Below, in pieces: positions 25,136-34,088 of a stretch of DNA of 64,000 bases. Each line of letters opens with the position of its first letter. The first letter of the stretch is position 1. The DNA comes from Knoellia sp. S7-12 (GTDB lineage: Bacteria > Actinomycetota > Actinomycetes > Actinomycetales > Dermatophilaceae): the NCBI RefSeq assembly GCF_040518285.1, contig NZ_CP155449.1:868001-932000 (forward strand), in the 5' to 3' direction. Made by a program: the position numbers and the translations under genes. The notes below the pieces were generated by a model. It was not told the DNA's origin. It ran no database searches and was given only the letters and a program-made list of their open reading frames with translations.

Positions 25136-26338
25136 TCAGTCGGCTTCGAGTGCGTCCAACGTCAGCAGCACCAACGCAGCAGTCCACAACAACGGCGCCG
25201 GTCCGGCCGGGTCGCCCGACCGATTGACCTTCTCGGGCAGTGAGCCCCACGGGGTCCGGTTGTCGTCGAGCCAGTCGAGCCAGCGCGTGGCGACCCGATC
25301 CTGCCCAGACGCAGCCGCGGTGTAGGCGACCAGTGCCGTCTCTGGGGTCCAGGACGTCCCGTCGTTCTTCCATCCCGCACCCGGGGCGAGCCCACCGGAG
25401 GAGCGAAGGGCGACCTTCTGGTAGCCCAGCCACTGCTTCGTCACCCGACGATCCGACGGGCCGAAGGGCGGCATGAGCATGGCCACCGCGGCATCGAGGC
25501 CGCCGTGGTCACCGAAGCGCTCCAACTCAGGACCCATCTGCGAATGCACCTGCGCTCCAAGCCTTTTGGCCATGTCGGCAGCGAGAGGGCGCTCCAAAGT
25601 CGTGCCAGCCCGAGCGGTTGCGTGCAGTCCTGCGAGCATGGGGGCGACGGTGCCGAGAGAGGTCTGTGTGACGTGCAGTTCCCAGTAGTCCGGAGACGGC
25701 GGAGGCAGCTGCCACCCGCTCCACGTGAGTCGCATGATGTTGTTCAGGCACTTTGACCTGAGGCCCGCTGTCGACGTCGGCAACGATGAGGCAGACATCG
25801 ACCCGAGTGCCCACAGCACCCACCCGCACCCGTCCGACTGGGGCCCGCGAGGGTCGAGCGTCACTCGCTCCCCACCGAGCAGATAGCGGGCGTCGAAACC
25901 CTCGGCCGCGTCGAAGGGCAGCCCCGCCAGCACATCCACGAGATGGCGCGCTTCCTCGTGGTGGCCGGTGCGGTCCAGAGCGACCGCGAGGAATGCCCCG
26001 TCGCGCGGCCAGAAGTAGCCCCAGTTCGCAGCGGCTCCTGCCGCTGGCGCCCCGCCCGCCGCCTTGCCGCTGGCCATCAGCTGTCGAATGTCGACGAGAG
26101 CCCACCGGCTCATGGACTCCCACTGAGTGCCCGCACCGGGCACGGACCCTCGCGCGATCCACTCGCGGGACTCCTTGGCGATCGTGGCTCCATCGGGATC
26201 GTGATCGCTGATCCGGAAGTCCGGACTCGTCTTGAGTTGAGGCTCGGCCCACACGGGTTCGCTCGTGGGGCGCGTCCCGCATGCGGCCACGAGGGCGCAG
26301 CACAGCGCCACCACCACGCACCGCAGGCCACCCCGCAT
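25136..26338 (-). CDS. Lipoprotein with a GH15-like (alpha/alpha)6 glycosidase domain
   Basis: A protein of 400 residues. The signal peptide ends ALVAAC, a lipobox with the cysteine near residue 20. The rest is helical, with WGYFWPRDGAFLAVALDRTGHHEEA, the WxRD region of glucoamylase-like enzymes, DGCGWVLWAL, and near the end WKNDGTSWTPETALVAYTAA, which supplies a possible catalytic Glu. It would therefore be an exported, membrane-anchored enzyme acting on a glucan or glycoside. The fold call is reasonable, the activity is unproven. The gene ends six bases from the convergent MerR gene. Confidence 0.65.
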   Translation of the reverse strand: MRGGLRCVVVALCCALVAACGTRPTSEPVWAEPQLKTSPDFRISDHDPDGATIAKESREWIARGSVPGAGTQWESMSRWALVDIRQLMASGKAAGGAPAAGAAANWGYFWPRDGAFLAVALDRTGHHEEARHLVDVLAGLPFDAAEGFDARYLLGGERVTLDPRGPQSDGCGWVLWALGSMSASSLPTSTAGLRSKCLNNIMRLTWSGWQLPPPSPDYWELHVTQTSLGTVAPMLAGLHATARAGTTLERPLAADMAKRLGAQVHSQMGPELERFGDHGGLDAAVAMLMPPFGPSDRRVTKQWLGYQKVALRSSGGLAPGAGWKNDGTSWTPETALVAYTAAASGQDRVATRWLDWLDDNRTPWGSLPEKVNRSGDPAGPAPLLWTAALVLLTLDALEAD

Positions 26339-26407
26339 CGATCCACCTCCTCGATTCCGGTGAACCTACGCTGAGGAGGACCGGATGTCTCGGGAACCGG
26401 GCGGATA

Positions 26408-26436
26408 CGGCATACCGAAAAGGCCTGGGTATGCCG
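26408..26436. repeat. GTATGCCG inverted pair in a divergent promoter region
   Basis: CGGCATACC (26408-26416) faces GGTATGCCG (26428-26436) across eleven bases, between two divergent genes. It matches the arrangement at 6405-6427. Confidence 0.65.
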
Positions 26437-26464
26437 CGCCGTCAGGCGCATGTGCCGCTCACCT

Positions 26465-26470
26465 TAGGCT
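26465..26470 (+). promoter_or_regulatory. -10 box TAGGCT of the SRPBCC gene
   Basis: TAGGCT ends six bases before the ATG at 26477, indicating a leaderless transcript. Confidence 0.55.
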
Positions 26471-26476
26471 CGGCTC

Positions 26477-26992
26477 ATGGCACGTGAGATGAAGGTCAGC
26501 GACTCGGTTGAGATCCCCGGGGTCACCCCGGCCGAGGTCTATGCGCAGGTGAGCGACCCGACTCTCATGGGTCGGTGGAGTCCGGAGAACACCGGGGCCG
26601 AGGTCGAGCGAGGAAGCGTCGGCAGCCTCTCCGCGGGTGACGTGTTCGTCGGCGCCAACAAGCGTGGTGGCGTGCGGTGGCAGACACGCTGCAAGGTTGT
26701 CGCGGCCGAACCCGGTGAGAAGTTCGCGTTCGACGTCGTGGGCTGGGGCCTGAAGTCCCCGTTGCTCAAAATCGCGATCGCGCGCTGGGAGTACACCTTC
26801 GAGGCCACCGAAGACGGCACCAGGGTCACCGAGACGTGGCGTGATGCCCGCCGCCGGTGGCCCGACGCGGTCGCCAACGCGGTCGACAGCAAGCTCACCG
26901 GCGGCCGCACCTTCGCCGCGTTCCAGAAGCGCAACATCGCCAAGACCCTTGAGGCCCTGCGCGCCGACCTCGCGATCAGCCCGAGCGCCTGA
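26477..26992 (+). CDS. SRPBCC (START/polyketide cyclase-like) family protein
   Basis: A protein of 171 residues. The pattern VSDSVEIPGVTPAEVYAQVSDPTLMGRWSPE at the start, then VVAAEPGEKFAFDVVGWG and TFEATEDGTRVTETW, followed by a long C-terminal helix, is the helix-grip fold of SRPBCC proteins, which bind hydrophobic ligands in a deep pocket. No enzyme-specific residues can be named. It is monocistronic, with a leaderless promoter, and converges on the phosphoesterase gene after nine bases. Confidence 0.8.
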   Translation: MAREMKVSDSVEIPGVTPAEVYAQVSDPTLMGRWSPENTGAEVERGSVGSLSAGDVFVGANKRGGVRWQTRCKVVAAEPGEKFAFDVVGWGLKSPLLKIAIARWEYTFEATEDGTRVTETWRDARRRWPDAVANAVDSKLTGGRTFAAFQKRNIAKTLEALRADLAISPSA

Positions 26993-27001
26993 GGCCGAAC
27001 C

Positions 27002-28018
27002 TCAGTTGACGTAGGGCACCTTGCGCCACGTGAGGACGGGTTCGTCCATGTCGCGGCCGACAGTCACGTCGAGCCAGTTGGTGTTGTTGCCGGACCCATC
27101 GACGGTGACCCGCTGGAGCGCACTGGATCCGTCAACGCCATAGAGCGACAACCACTTTGAGCCGGCCGCCAGGGGCTGGTCCTCGTTGTAGACGTGGCTG
27201 TCACCGTTGAACAGATAGGTCTCGCCGTCGTAGGCGTTCGACTCGTCGATGAGCAGCTGCACGAGGGGTTTGAAGGCCGAGACGTCGGCATAGGTCGGTG
27301 ACCAGGTCGGGTCGAACATGTCGGCCTGAAGGAAGATCGCGACGGCCCGGTCCTGGCGGCGAGAGGCGTCCGCAAAGGCCGCCCGCACGGTTGAGAGAGC
27401 GCTGTCCATCCGGGCCGACTGCTCGGCGAGCTGCTCGGGTGTGGCGGACGTCGCGCCGGTCCACGGGAGCGTCCCGTCGTTGCTGCCGACGACATGCACG
27501 GCTGCCATCGACACCCGGTCCTCACGCCACTGGACGTTCTCGGGGTAGCCCGCCGCGGTGTCGGCCGACACCTTGCGGGTCTTCTCGCCCAGGGTCTGCC
27601 CGGGCGTCGGATAGAACGTGTCCCGCACGAAGTCCAGGCGCTCGAGCGGGTCATAGCCACCGTTGTTGGGGCGGTGGCAGTCGGTCCACTCGTTGTCGCC
27701 CGGCGTGAAGATCAGCGGGTTCGAGATGGTGTCGAAGACAGCCCGGATGCCGGTGATGTAGGCGTCGGTGCAGGCGGTCGAACCGTTCTTGATGTCGCCG
27801 ACGTGGACCGTGAACTCGGGGTCCGCGGCGTTGATCTCCTGCATCCACGCAGGGAAGCGGTCGATCTGGGCGGGGCCGTAGGGCACGTCGCCGATGACGG
27901 CGAAGTGATCCTTCTTCGCCGGCGCAGGGTCGGCGGAGGCCGCCCCCATTGGGGCGACGAGAGCGGCAGCGAGCGCGACCACGGTGGCGGGCAGGACGGC
28001 ATACGCAAAAGGCTTCAC
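27002..28018 (-). CDS. Secreted metallophosphoesterase-like protein
   Basis: A protein of 338 residues. A Sec-type signal peptide (positively charged start, hydrophobic stretch, cut near ASADPAPA at about 30) is followed by a calcineurin-like fold: FAVIGDVPYGPAQIDRFP, TVHVGDIKNGSTACTD, FTPGDNEWTDCHR (the GDxxH-like GDNEW site) and LFNGDSHVYNED (GDSH). These supply the Asp, Asn and His ligands of a two-metal centre. It is exported and probably cleaves phosphate esters outside the cell. The substrate is not known. Confidence 0.78.
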   Translation of the reverse strand: MKPFAYAVLPATVVALAAALVAPMGAASADPAPAKKDHFAVIGDVPYGPAQIDRFPAWMQEINAADPEFTVHVGDIKNGSTACTDAYITGIRAVFDTISNPLIFTPGDNEWTDCHRPNNGGYDPLERLDFVRDTFYPTPGQTLGEKTRKVSADTAAGYPENVQWREDRVSMAAVHVVGSNDGTLPWTGATSATPEQLAEQSARMDSALSTVRAAFADASRRQDRAVAIFLQADMFDPTWSPTYADVSAFKPLVQLLIDESNAYDGETYLFNGDSHVYNEDQPLAAGSKWLSLYGVDGSSALQRVTVDGSGNNTNWLDVTVGRDMDEPVLTWRKVPYVN

Positions 28019-28170
28019 AGCGGTTCTCCTCAGGGTGGAGGGGGCAGATCCCCACTCAATCGAAGTCCGGTGAACGCATCGGGCCGTGCGGATGAAACCT
28101 TGGGACGAGGAGGCGTATGCCCTTCGGGGTCTCCGAACAATGGGGACGCCAGGGTGCGCAGGGCCTGACC

Positions 28171-28176
28171 TAGGCT
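28171..28176 (+). promoter_or_regulatory. -10 box TAGGCT of the acetyltransferase gene
   Basis: TAGGCT ends six bases before the GTG at 28183, indicating a leaderless transcript. Confidence 0.55.
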
Positions 28177-28182
28177 CGCTCC

Positions 28183-28896
28183 GTGACAGAACTCAATGCC
28201 TTCGGTCAGTCCGTCGGAGACGTGGTGCCCGAGTGGGAGCCCCGACCCGAGCCCGAGCCCGTGACGTTGCAGGGCCGCTACCTGCGGGTCGTGCCACTGG
28301 ACTCCGTGCACTACGCGGATCTGTTCGCTGCGCTCTGCGGTCCGGATGATGACGCGTTCTGGACCTATCGGCCGATCGCCAAGCCGACCTCGCTGGCCAG
28401 CCTCTGGATGCACCTGGCCGAGGTGATGGAGGCTCCGGGAACCCTGACCTTCGCGCTGGTCCCTGAGGAGGGCGAGCGTGCCGGGCTGGCGAGCGGGATC
28501 GCGTCCTTCCACCGGATCGACCCGCGCACGGGTCAGGTCGAGGTCGCTGGAGTCCTCTACGCCCAGTCCTTGCAACGGACCCGTGCCGCCACAGAGGCCA
28601 TCCACCTGCTGATGCGCTACGCCTTCGACGACCTGGGCTATCGCCGCTTCGAGTGGAAGTGTGACAGCCTCAACGAGCCGTCACGTCGAGCTGCCCTGCG
28701 CCTCGGATTCACCTACGAGGGCCAGTTCCGCAACCACATGGTCACCCAGGGCCGCAATCGCGACACCGACTGGTTCTCGGTCACGGGCGAGGAGTGGCCA
28801 GAGGTGCGAGCGACCCACGAGGAGTGGCTCGACCCGGACAACTTCGACGACGCGGGCCGCCAGCGCGACTCGCTCAAGCGTGGGGGGAGTCGCTGA
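28183..28896 (+). CDS. GNAT-family N-acetyltransferase (RimJ/RimL-like)
   Basis: A protein of 237 residues. The substrate part begins [20 protein letters not shown]; the acetyl-CoA part has [26 protein letters not shown] and [27 protein letters not shown], the typical C-terminal motifs of RimL-type enzymes, which acetylate protein N-termini or small amines. The last 23 bases overlap the 3' end of the convergent ppa gene, so antisense overlap of the two mRNAs is expected. Confidence 0.85.
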   Translation: MTELNAFGQSVGDVVPEWEPRPEPEPVTLQGRYLRVVPLDSVHYADLFAALCGPDDDAFWTYRPIAKPTSLASLWMHLAEVMEAPGTLTFALVPEEGERAGLASGIASFHRIDPRTGQVEVAGVLYAQSLQRTRAATEAIHLLMRYAFDDLGYRRFEWKCDSLNEPSRRAALRLGFTYEGQFRNHMVTQGRNRDTDWFSVTGEEWPEVRATHEEWLDPDNFDDAGRQRDSLKRGGSR

Positions 28897-29515
28897 GGGG
28901 CTTCTCCTTGGTGGCGAGCTCCTCCTTGGCCTTGGCCCGGGCTGCGGCGTGCTCCTCTTCGGTGCGCGCAGCGGAAGCTGCGTGGGCGTCATCGTCGTGG
29001 CCCTCCGGCATACGCCAACGAGCCGTGGACATGCCGGCGTCCTTGGCTCGCTGGACGGCCTCGTTGATGGTGCGCTCGGCGTCCTCGCGGCCGGCCCAGT
29101 GGGCGCCTTCGACGGACTTGCCGGGCTCGAGGTCCTTGTAGGTCTCGAAGAAGTGCTGGATCTCGAGGCGGTCGAACTCGCTGATGTCCTCGAGCTCCTT
29201 GATGTGCGCCTTGCGCGGGTCGCCCGCGGGGATGCACAGGATCTTGTCGTCGCCGCCGGCCTCGTCGCGCATGTGGAACATGCCGATCGGGCGAGCGCTC
29301 ACGAGGCAACCCGGGAAGGTCGGCTCGTCGAGCAGGACCAGGGCGTCCAGCGGGTCGCTGTCCTCACCCAAGGTGTTCTCGATGTAGCCGTAGTCCGACG
29401 GGTAAGCCATCGAGGTGAACAGCATCCGGTCGAGGCGGATGCGTCCGGTCTCGTGATCCACCTCGTACTTGTTGCGCTGACCCTTGGGGATCTCGATGGT
29501 GACGTCGAACTCCAC
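28874..29515 (-). CDS. ppa: Inorganic pyrophosphatase with a C-terminal extension
   Basis: A protein of 213 residues. The family I core (about 1-165) has [47 protein letters not shown] with three metal-binding aspartates, and [14 protein letters not shown] hydrophilic tail of about 45 residues rich in Glu, Ala and Lys ([15 protein letters not shown]) extends beyond the usual length and is probably a helix. The GTG at 29515 is chosen because GAAGG lies eight bases upstream; the frame is open for 17 more codons. It hydrolyses pyrophosphate and so drives biosynthesis. Confidence 0.93.
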   Translation of the reverse strand: MEFDVTIEIPKGQRNKYEVDHETGRIRLDRMLFTSMAYPSDYGYIENTLGEDSDPLDALVLLDEPTFPGCLVSARPIGMFHMRDEAGGDDKILCIPAGDPRKAHIKELEDISEFDRLEIQHFFETYKDLEPGKSVEGAHWAGREDAERTINEAVQRAKDAGMSTARWRMPEGHDDDAHAASAARTEEEHAAARAKAKEELATKEKPLSDSPHA

Positions 29516-29605
29516 GGTGGTGGCCTTCTTTCGAATGGGTGTCAATGACCTACGCTCGGGGAACATTGTCCCGCATGTTTCGGGCGCTGCAGGAGAAGGG
29601 GTCGG

Positions 29606-31096
29606 ATGCGACGGGCAGTTGTGGCGGGGGTCACGTGTCTTCTCGTGGGCGGTGTGGGCTATGCAGCCGCCGACGTCGTGGACGTGGCGCCGGGAATCCT
29701 CACCTATGACGGCGCCCCCGTCGACCCGCCGACTCCGACCGGCACGGCGTCAGCGTCGACCGACTGGGCCCCGTTGCCGAGCGCCGCAGCCCCTGGTGGG
29801 AGCACGTCGCCCAGCGCCTCCTCGTCGCGTGGCGCGGCCACCCCCTCCACCGCGCCGACCACCGCACCCACCGCAGCCCCGACGACCGCTGGCCTCACCA
29901 AGGTTCTTGCCCCGCTTGCCAGGGACCCGTGGCTGGGTCCCACCGTGGGCATCAGTGTGCGAGACGGAGTGACGGGGAACGAGTTGTATGCCGTGCAGCC
30001 GACCGTGCCCCGCGCACCCGCGTCCACCCTCAAGCTCCTTGCGGCCGTGGCCATGACCGAGCACCTGGAGCCCGACGCCCGGATGAGCACCAAGGTCGTC
30101 ACGGGCGATGGTCCGGGCGAGGTCGTCCTCGTCGCCGGTGGTGACACCAGGCTGGGTGACGGTGCGTCCGACACGACGTCAGTTGCCGGTCACGCAGGGC
30201 TGGCCACTCTCGCTGACGAGGTTGCCCAGTCCCTGCGCGATCGCCGGCTCACGGCGGTGACCCTCAAGGTTGACGCCAGCTATGCCGCTGGTCCGCGCTA
30301 TCCGGCGAAGTGGAACCCGAACGATGTCCGGGACGGCTTCACCCAGGGAGTGGCGATGCTGGGTCGCGCCACGGAGCGTCCGCGCATCGGGCGCACCTCG
30401 GTGGCTGTCGCTGAGGTGTCGGTGGCCAAGACGCTGGCGACGCTCATCACCCAGCGTGGGGTCACAACGACTGTCGCACCGTTCAGCGGTCAGGGGAGCC
30501 GGCCCCCCGCTGCGGCTCAGGAGCTGGGATCGGTGGAGTCGGCGACCTATCGCGAGGTCGTCGAGCTGGCTCTGGGCGACAGTGATGACGCCCTCACCGA
30601 GAACCTCGTCCGCCAGGCCATGGCGGCCGCGGGAACCTCGGCTGCCTCGCTCGCAGCGCCCCCCGCCTTCGTCCGGGAGTCCTTGATCGCGGCCGGCATC
30701 GATGTCACGGGATATGTCGCGCTCGACACGAGTGGCCTTGCCTACGGTCAGCTCGTCACCGCGACAACCCTCAGCGACGTCCTCACCCTCGCGACCACCG
30801 ACCGCAAGCCGTGGCTGAGCGAGGTCGTCAGCAACCTCCCCGTGGCCGGTCTCAGCGGGACCCTCGCCGACCGCTTCACCGGCATGCAGACCAAGGCCGC
30901 GGCCGGCATACCCCGCGCCAAAACTGGCACGCTGACGGGCATCTCGAGTCTTGCCGGGACGACCGTGACGGCCGATGGCCGCCTGCTGACGTTCGTCGTG
31001 CTCGCCGACCGTGTGCCACCCTCATCGGGAACGCTCGGTGCACGCGCGGCGTTGGATCGGTTCGTCACCGCACTGACTCTGTGCGGCTGTCGCTGA
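29606..31096 (+). CDS. dacB: D-alanyl-D-alanine carboxypeptidase / PBP4-type (S13)
   Basis: A protein of 496 residues. An N-terminal hydrophobic segment (about 5-25) and a Pro/Ser/Thr-rich linker (35-95) lead to the penicillin-binding domain: the nucleophile Ser and Lys in [12 protein letters not shown], an SxN-like region [16 protein letters not shown], and the KTG box [15 protein letters not shown]. It trims or opens peptidoglycan crosslinks outside the membrane. AGGAGAAGG lies upstream of the ATG. The next gene starts 27 bases later, so tilS is probably in the same long operon. Confidence 0.92.
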   Translation: MRRAVVAGVTCLLVGGVGYAAADVVDVAPGILTYDGAPVDPPTPTGTASASTDWAPLPSAAAPGGSTSPSASSSRGAATPSTAPTTAPTAAPTTAGLTKVLAPLARDPWLGPTVGISVRDGVTGNELYAVQPTVPRAPASTLKLLAAVAMTEHLEPDARMSTKVVTGDGPGEVVLVAGGDTRLGDGASDTTSVAGHAGLATLADEVAQSLRDRRLTAVTLKVDASYAAGPRYPAKWNPNDVRDGFTQGVAMLGRATERPRIGRTSVAVAEVSVAKTLATLITQRGVTTTVAPFSGQGSRPPAAAQELGSVESATYREVVELALGDSDDALTENLVRQAMAAAGTSAASLAAPPAFVRESLIAAGIDVTGYVALDTSGLAYGQLVTATTLSDVLTLATTDRKPWLSEVVSNLPVAGLSGTLADRFTGMQTKAAAGIPRAKTGTLTGISSLAGTTVTADGRLLTFVVLADRVPPSSGTLGARAALDRFVTALTLCGCR

Positions 31097-31122
31097 AGCA
31101 GGGCTGGCACTGAGGAGGGCAC

Positions 31123-32169
31123 GTGAGCAACAACTACGTCGACTGGGAGTTCGCCAAGACCACCGGACGGACCCTCGTCGCGGCCGGTCCGAGCGTGTCG
31201 CCCGACGAGGCCGCCGCGGAGGTCGAAGCGATCCGCGCGGCCGCCCGCCGAGCCCACAGTCCGGTCGCCGAGACCTCTCGCCTCTCCACCCCTGACGGTG
31301 CACCCGAGGCGCTCGTCGTCGACCGCCCGACCTGGATCTCGATGAACGCCGACTCGATGGGCGCGATGCTCAACCCGGCGTTCGAGCAGATCGCGAGCCA
31401 GCGAGGCGCCGCGCCGAGTGGTGTCGGTGCGGCCATCGGCGGCAAGGTCACGGGAGCCGAGGCCGGTGCGCTGCTCGCCTTCATGTCGAGCAAGGTCCTG
31501 GGGCAGTACGACCTCGCCCCCGGCGGCACTCCCGCACTCCTGCTCGTCGCCCCCAACCTCATGCAGACGCGGCGTGAGCTCGGCGTCGACGCCGAGGACT
31601 TCCGCGCGTGGGTGTGCATGCACGAAGAGACGCACCGCGTGCAGTTCACGGCCGTCCCTTGGCTGCGCGACCACATGATCGCCGAGGCCCGCCAGCTCGC
31701 CACTGACATGGCACCCGACCAGGAGCGCATCCAGGAACTCACCAGGCGCCTCGCCGAGAAGCTCCCCGAGCTCTTCAGCAGCGGTTCCGGCGGCATCACC
31801 GACCTCGTGACGACGCCCGAGCAGCGCGCCAAGCTCGCCGAACTCACTGCTGTCATGTCGCTCCTCGAGGGTCACGCCGACGTCGTCATGGATGACGTGG
31901 GCCCCGCCCACATCCCGTCGGTCGCGCAGATCCGCGCGAAGTTCACCGAGCGCCGCAAGGGTGCCGGGGCCGTCGACAAGATGCTGCGACGGTTGCTCGG
32001 TCTCGAGGCCAAGATGCGTCAGTACAAGGACGGTGCAGCGTTCGTGCGTGGCGTCCAGGACCGCGTCGGTGTCGATGGTTTCAACGCCATCTGGACCTCA
32101 CCCGACACCCTGCCCCAGCCCCTCGAGATCACCGATCCGGGCGCCTGGGTCACTCGCGTGCACGGCTGA
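31123..32169 (+). CDS. DUF2342-type zinc metalloprotease-like protein
   Basis: A protein of 348 residues. The HExxH-type motif is VCMHEETHRVQFTAVPWL near residue 165, and a second acidic region, LLEGHADVVMDDVG, about 80 residues later may give the third zinc ligand. This is the conserved actinobacterial family once annotated as F420-biosynthesis associated. The GTG start has GAGGAGGG upstream. It lies between dacB and tilS, its usual place. The protease activity is family inference and the substrate is unknown. Confidence 0.85.
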   Translation: MSNNYVDWEFAKTTGRTLVAAGPSVSPDEAAAEVEAIRAAARRAHSPVAETSRLSTPDGAPEALVVDRPTWISMNADSMGAMLNPAFEQIASQRGAAPSGVGAAIGGKVTGAEAGALLAFMSSKVLGQYDLAPGGTPALLLVAPNLMQTRRELGVDAEDFRAWVCMHEETHRVQFTAVPWLRDHMIAEARQLATDMAPDQERIQELTRRLAEKLPELFSSGSGGITDLVTTPEQRAKLAELTAVMSLLEGHADVVMDDVGPAHIPSVAQIRAKFTERRKGAGAVDKMLRRLLGLEAKMRQYKDGAAFVRGVQDRVGVDGFNAIWTSPDTLPQPLEITDPGAWVTRVHG

Positions 32170-32182
32170 GCCGAGGCGTCTC

Positions 32183-33250
32183 GTGTCCGGTCCGCATCCG
32201 TCGACGGCGAAGATCCGGTATGCCGTTCGCTCGGCTCTCGCGGACCTCGCACCTTCTCGTCCCGTCCCGAACTCGCCAACTCCCCCGTTGGGGACCGGCG
32301 GTCCTGTCACGAACGGGGGAATTGGCGAGTTCGGGACACCGATGGTGCTGGTTGCGTGTTCGGGGGGCGGCGACTCGATGGCGCTGGCCGAGGCCGTGGC
32401 CCACGAGGCTCGGCATGCGTCGTGGACCGCCGGTGCGGTAGTCGTCGACCACGACCTGCAGGCAGGATCCGATGACGTGGCCGCGCGGGCGGCCACTTCA
32501 TTGCGCGGCCTGGGTCTCGATCCGGTCATCGTCGAGCGAGTTGCGGTGTCGGACAGCGGTTCCGGACTCGAATCCGCCGCCAGAGATTCCCGGTATGCCG
32601 CGTTGTCCGGTGTCGCGGAGCGGCTCGGGGCCGCGGTGGTCCTGCTCGGGCACACCCTCGACGACCAGGCCGAACAGGTGCTGCTCGGTCTTGTCCGGGG
32701 GTCGGGCGCGCGCTCGCTCGCGGGAATGGCAGCCGCGCGTGGGATCTATCGGCGACCACTCCTGGGTGTGACGCGCGCCGAATGCCGTGAGTCGCTCGAC
32801 GCCGAAGGGGTGCAGTGGTGGGATGACCCGATGAACGACGACCCCGCCTTCACTCGCGTGCGCGCACGGCGTGCGGTGGCCGACCTCGAGGCTGACCTCG
32901 GGCCCGGAATTGTTGCGGCACTGGGGCGTTCGGCCGATCAGCTTCGTGAGGACGCCGACCACCTCGAGGCCCTGGCTCACGAGGCGGCGACTGCACTCGG
33001 GGTCGGGCCGTGGGAGGTTGCATCCATCGCCGGCCTGCCCCGGGCTGTGCGCACCAGGGTCTGGAGAAGGCTCCTCGTCGCGGCCGGTGCGCCGGCCGGG
33101 CAGGTGAGCACACGGCATACCGAGGCCTGCGACGCCTTGGTGGCGAACTGGCACGGACAGGGAGCCATCGACGCCCCGGGGAGAATTCGTGTCATGCGAC
33201 GCGATGGATACGTTGTGGCACAGGCGAGCCCAGATCCCGAGGGCGATTGA
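32183..33250 (+). CDS. tilS: tRNA(Ile)-lysidine synthase with an in-frame palindromic insert
   Basis: A protein of 355 residues that makes lysidine at the wobble base of the CAU-anticodon tRNA-Ile. The N-terminus GPHPSTAKIRYAVRSAL is typical of actinobacterial TilS, and the PP-loop is ACSGGGDSMALAEAV, followed by LGHTLDDQAEQVLLGLVRGSG. Residues 28-52 (from VPNSPTPP to GEFGT) are encoded by a 74-base hairpin repeat and split the N-terminus from the PP-loop. An ATG at 32342, just after the hairpin, could be an alternative start. The GTG at 32183 has GAGG upstream. Identification is secure; the fate of the insert is unknown. Confidence 0.93.
   Translation: MSGPHPSTAKIRYAVRSALADLAPSRPVPNSPTPPLGTGGPVTNGGIGEFGTPMVLVACSGGGDSMALAEAVAHEARHASWTAGAVVVDHDLQAGSDDVAARAATSLRGLGLDPVIVERVAVSDSGSGLESAARDSRYAALSGVAERLGAAVVLLGHTLDDQAEQVLLGLVRGSGARSLAGMAAARGIYRRPLLGVTRAECRESLDAEGVQWWDDPMNDDPAFTRVRARRAVADLEADLGPGIVAALGRSADQLREDADHLEALAHEAATALGVGPWEVASIAGLPRAVRTRVWRRLLVAAGAPAGQVSTRHTEACDALVANWHGQGAIDAPGRIRVMRRDGYVVAQASPDPEGD
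32264..32337. repeat. GTCCCGAACTCGCC hairpin element inside tilS, copy 1
   Basis: Arms of 26 bases (32264-32289 and 32312-32337) pair with one mismatch around a loop that itself folds (GGACC/GGTCC). The left arm begins GTCCCGAACTCGCCAAC and the right arm ends TTGGCGAGTTCGGGAC. It is translated in frame as about 25 residues of TilS. A second copy follows nadC at 52519-52604. Confidence 0.85.
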
Positions 33251-33519
33251 GATGGTGAGCTACCGCATCGCAAGCTGCTGTATGTCAGCACGTCTGCGGC
33301 GGAGGCGATCCTCGGAGACCTCGACCCGCTGACCTGAACGCGCCTACTCGCCCGGGTCGGTGCGAGGTGCGCGCGGGTACGCAAAGGATTCAGGTCATTC
33401 GGCGGCACCGCCAAACGAGGAAGTTATTGACTTCGTCCAAGGGCCCGTCGGGGTGGCAGGAGTCAGCTCGTGACCGGCGCTGGGTCAGGCCGGCTCAAGC
33501 CGACCGGCGTGAGAGGCGC
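33251..33519. other. Gap between tilS and the MarR gene, no gene seen
   Basis: This stretch of 269 bases has no convincing reading frame. A 28-codon open stretch after the tilS stop (ending in GDLDPLT) is unlike any family I know and could be a remnant. A small hairpin CGGCTCAAGCCG (33491-33502) may end the MarR transcript. The cytosine- and guanine-rich composition resembles the neighbours. Confidence 0.4.
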
Positions 33520-34002
33520 TCAGCCGGAGGTCTGCGTGCAGGCACTCACGAAGGCGTCAGCCTCGGGGGAGTGCGGAGCCTCGACCTCGCTGCGCAGGAC
33601 GGCCCGCTGCGTCGGCTTCGCGGATGCGTAGCGCTCGCGGCCCTCGGTGGTGAGGCGGGCGAACACCGCGCGTCGGTCGTTCGAGCACATCTCGCGGTGC
33701 ACGAGTCCGGCGGTCTCCAGGCGACCGACCAGGCGCGAGAGGGCGGACTGAGTGAGGTGCACGTGACCGCCGAGGTCAGCCATCTTGAGGTCCGCGGGCT
33801 CCGCGACGCACAGGGCTTCAAGGACGTTGAACTCACTTGAGGTCAGCTCGTGCTCGGCCATGAGGGTGCGATCGAGGGTGCAGGTGAGGCGTTGGTAGCG
33901 CTGCATGAGCATCGCCCAGCCCTGAGCCAGCTCGTCGTCGTCCATGGGCGACGCGGCGGCGGTGTCCTCGGCGGCGAGGTCGACCTGAGGGGAGCCCTTC
34001 AC
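33520..34002 (-). CDS. MarR-family regulator divergent from an MFS exporter
   Basis: A protein of about 160 residues. The winged helix has ELTSSEFNVLEALCVAEPADLKMADLGGHVHLTQSALSRLVGRLETAGLVHRE followed by the wing DRRAVFARLTTEGRE, which is the classic MarR pattern. The GTG at 34002 has TAAGG upstream; the ATG at 33945 is an alternative that removes a charged 19-residue leader. It probably represses itself and the divergent exporter by binding palindromes between them, released by a phenolic or drug-like ligand as in the family. Confidence 0.85.
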   Translation of the reverse strand: MKGSPQVDLAAEDTAAASPMDDDELAQGWAMLMQRYQRLTCTLDRTLMAEHELTSSEFNVLEALCVAEPADLKMADLGGHVHLTQSALSRLVGRLETAGLVHREMCSNDRRAVFARLTTEGRERYASAKPTQRAVLRSEVEAPHSPEADAFVSACTQTSG

Positions 34003-34018
34003 GCTGCGCACCTTAACA

Positions 34019-34076
34019 CATGCGCATGAATCTGTTGTTTCCGCATTATTTGCTTGCACATTCAATGCACATGCAT
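34019..34076. promoter_or_regulatory. Candidate MarR operators
   Basis: Two palindromes lie in the 86-bp divergent gap: CATGCGCATG (34019-34028) and ATGCACATGCAT (34065-34076, arms ATGCA/TGCAT). The stretch between them is unusually AT-rich (TGTTGTTTCCGCATTATTTG) and should hold the promoters. Confidence 0.5.
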
Positions 34077-34088
34077 GAGAGTTGCCCC

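Noticed and set aside
33251..33360. Short open frame after tilS as a real gene or gene remnant
   Set aside because: Only 28 codons, no family resemblance, no ribosome binding site or promoter; recorded as a gap.
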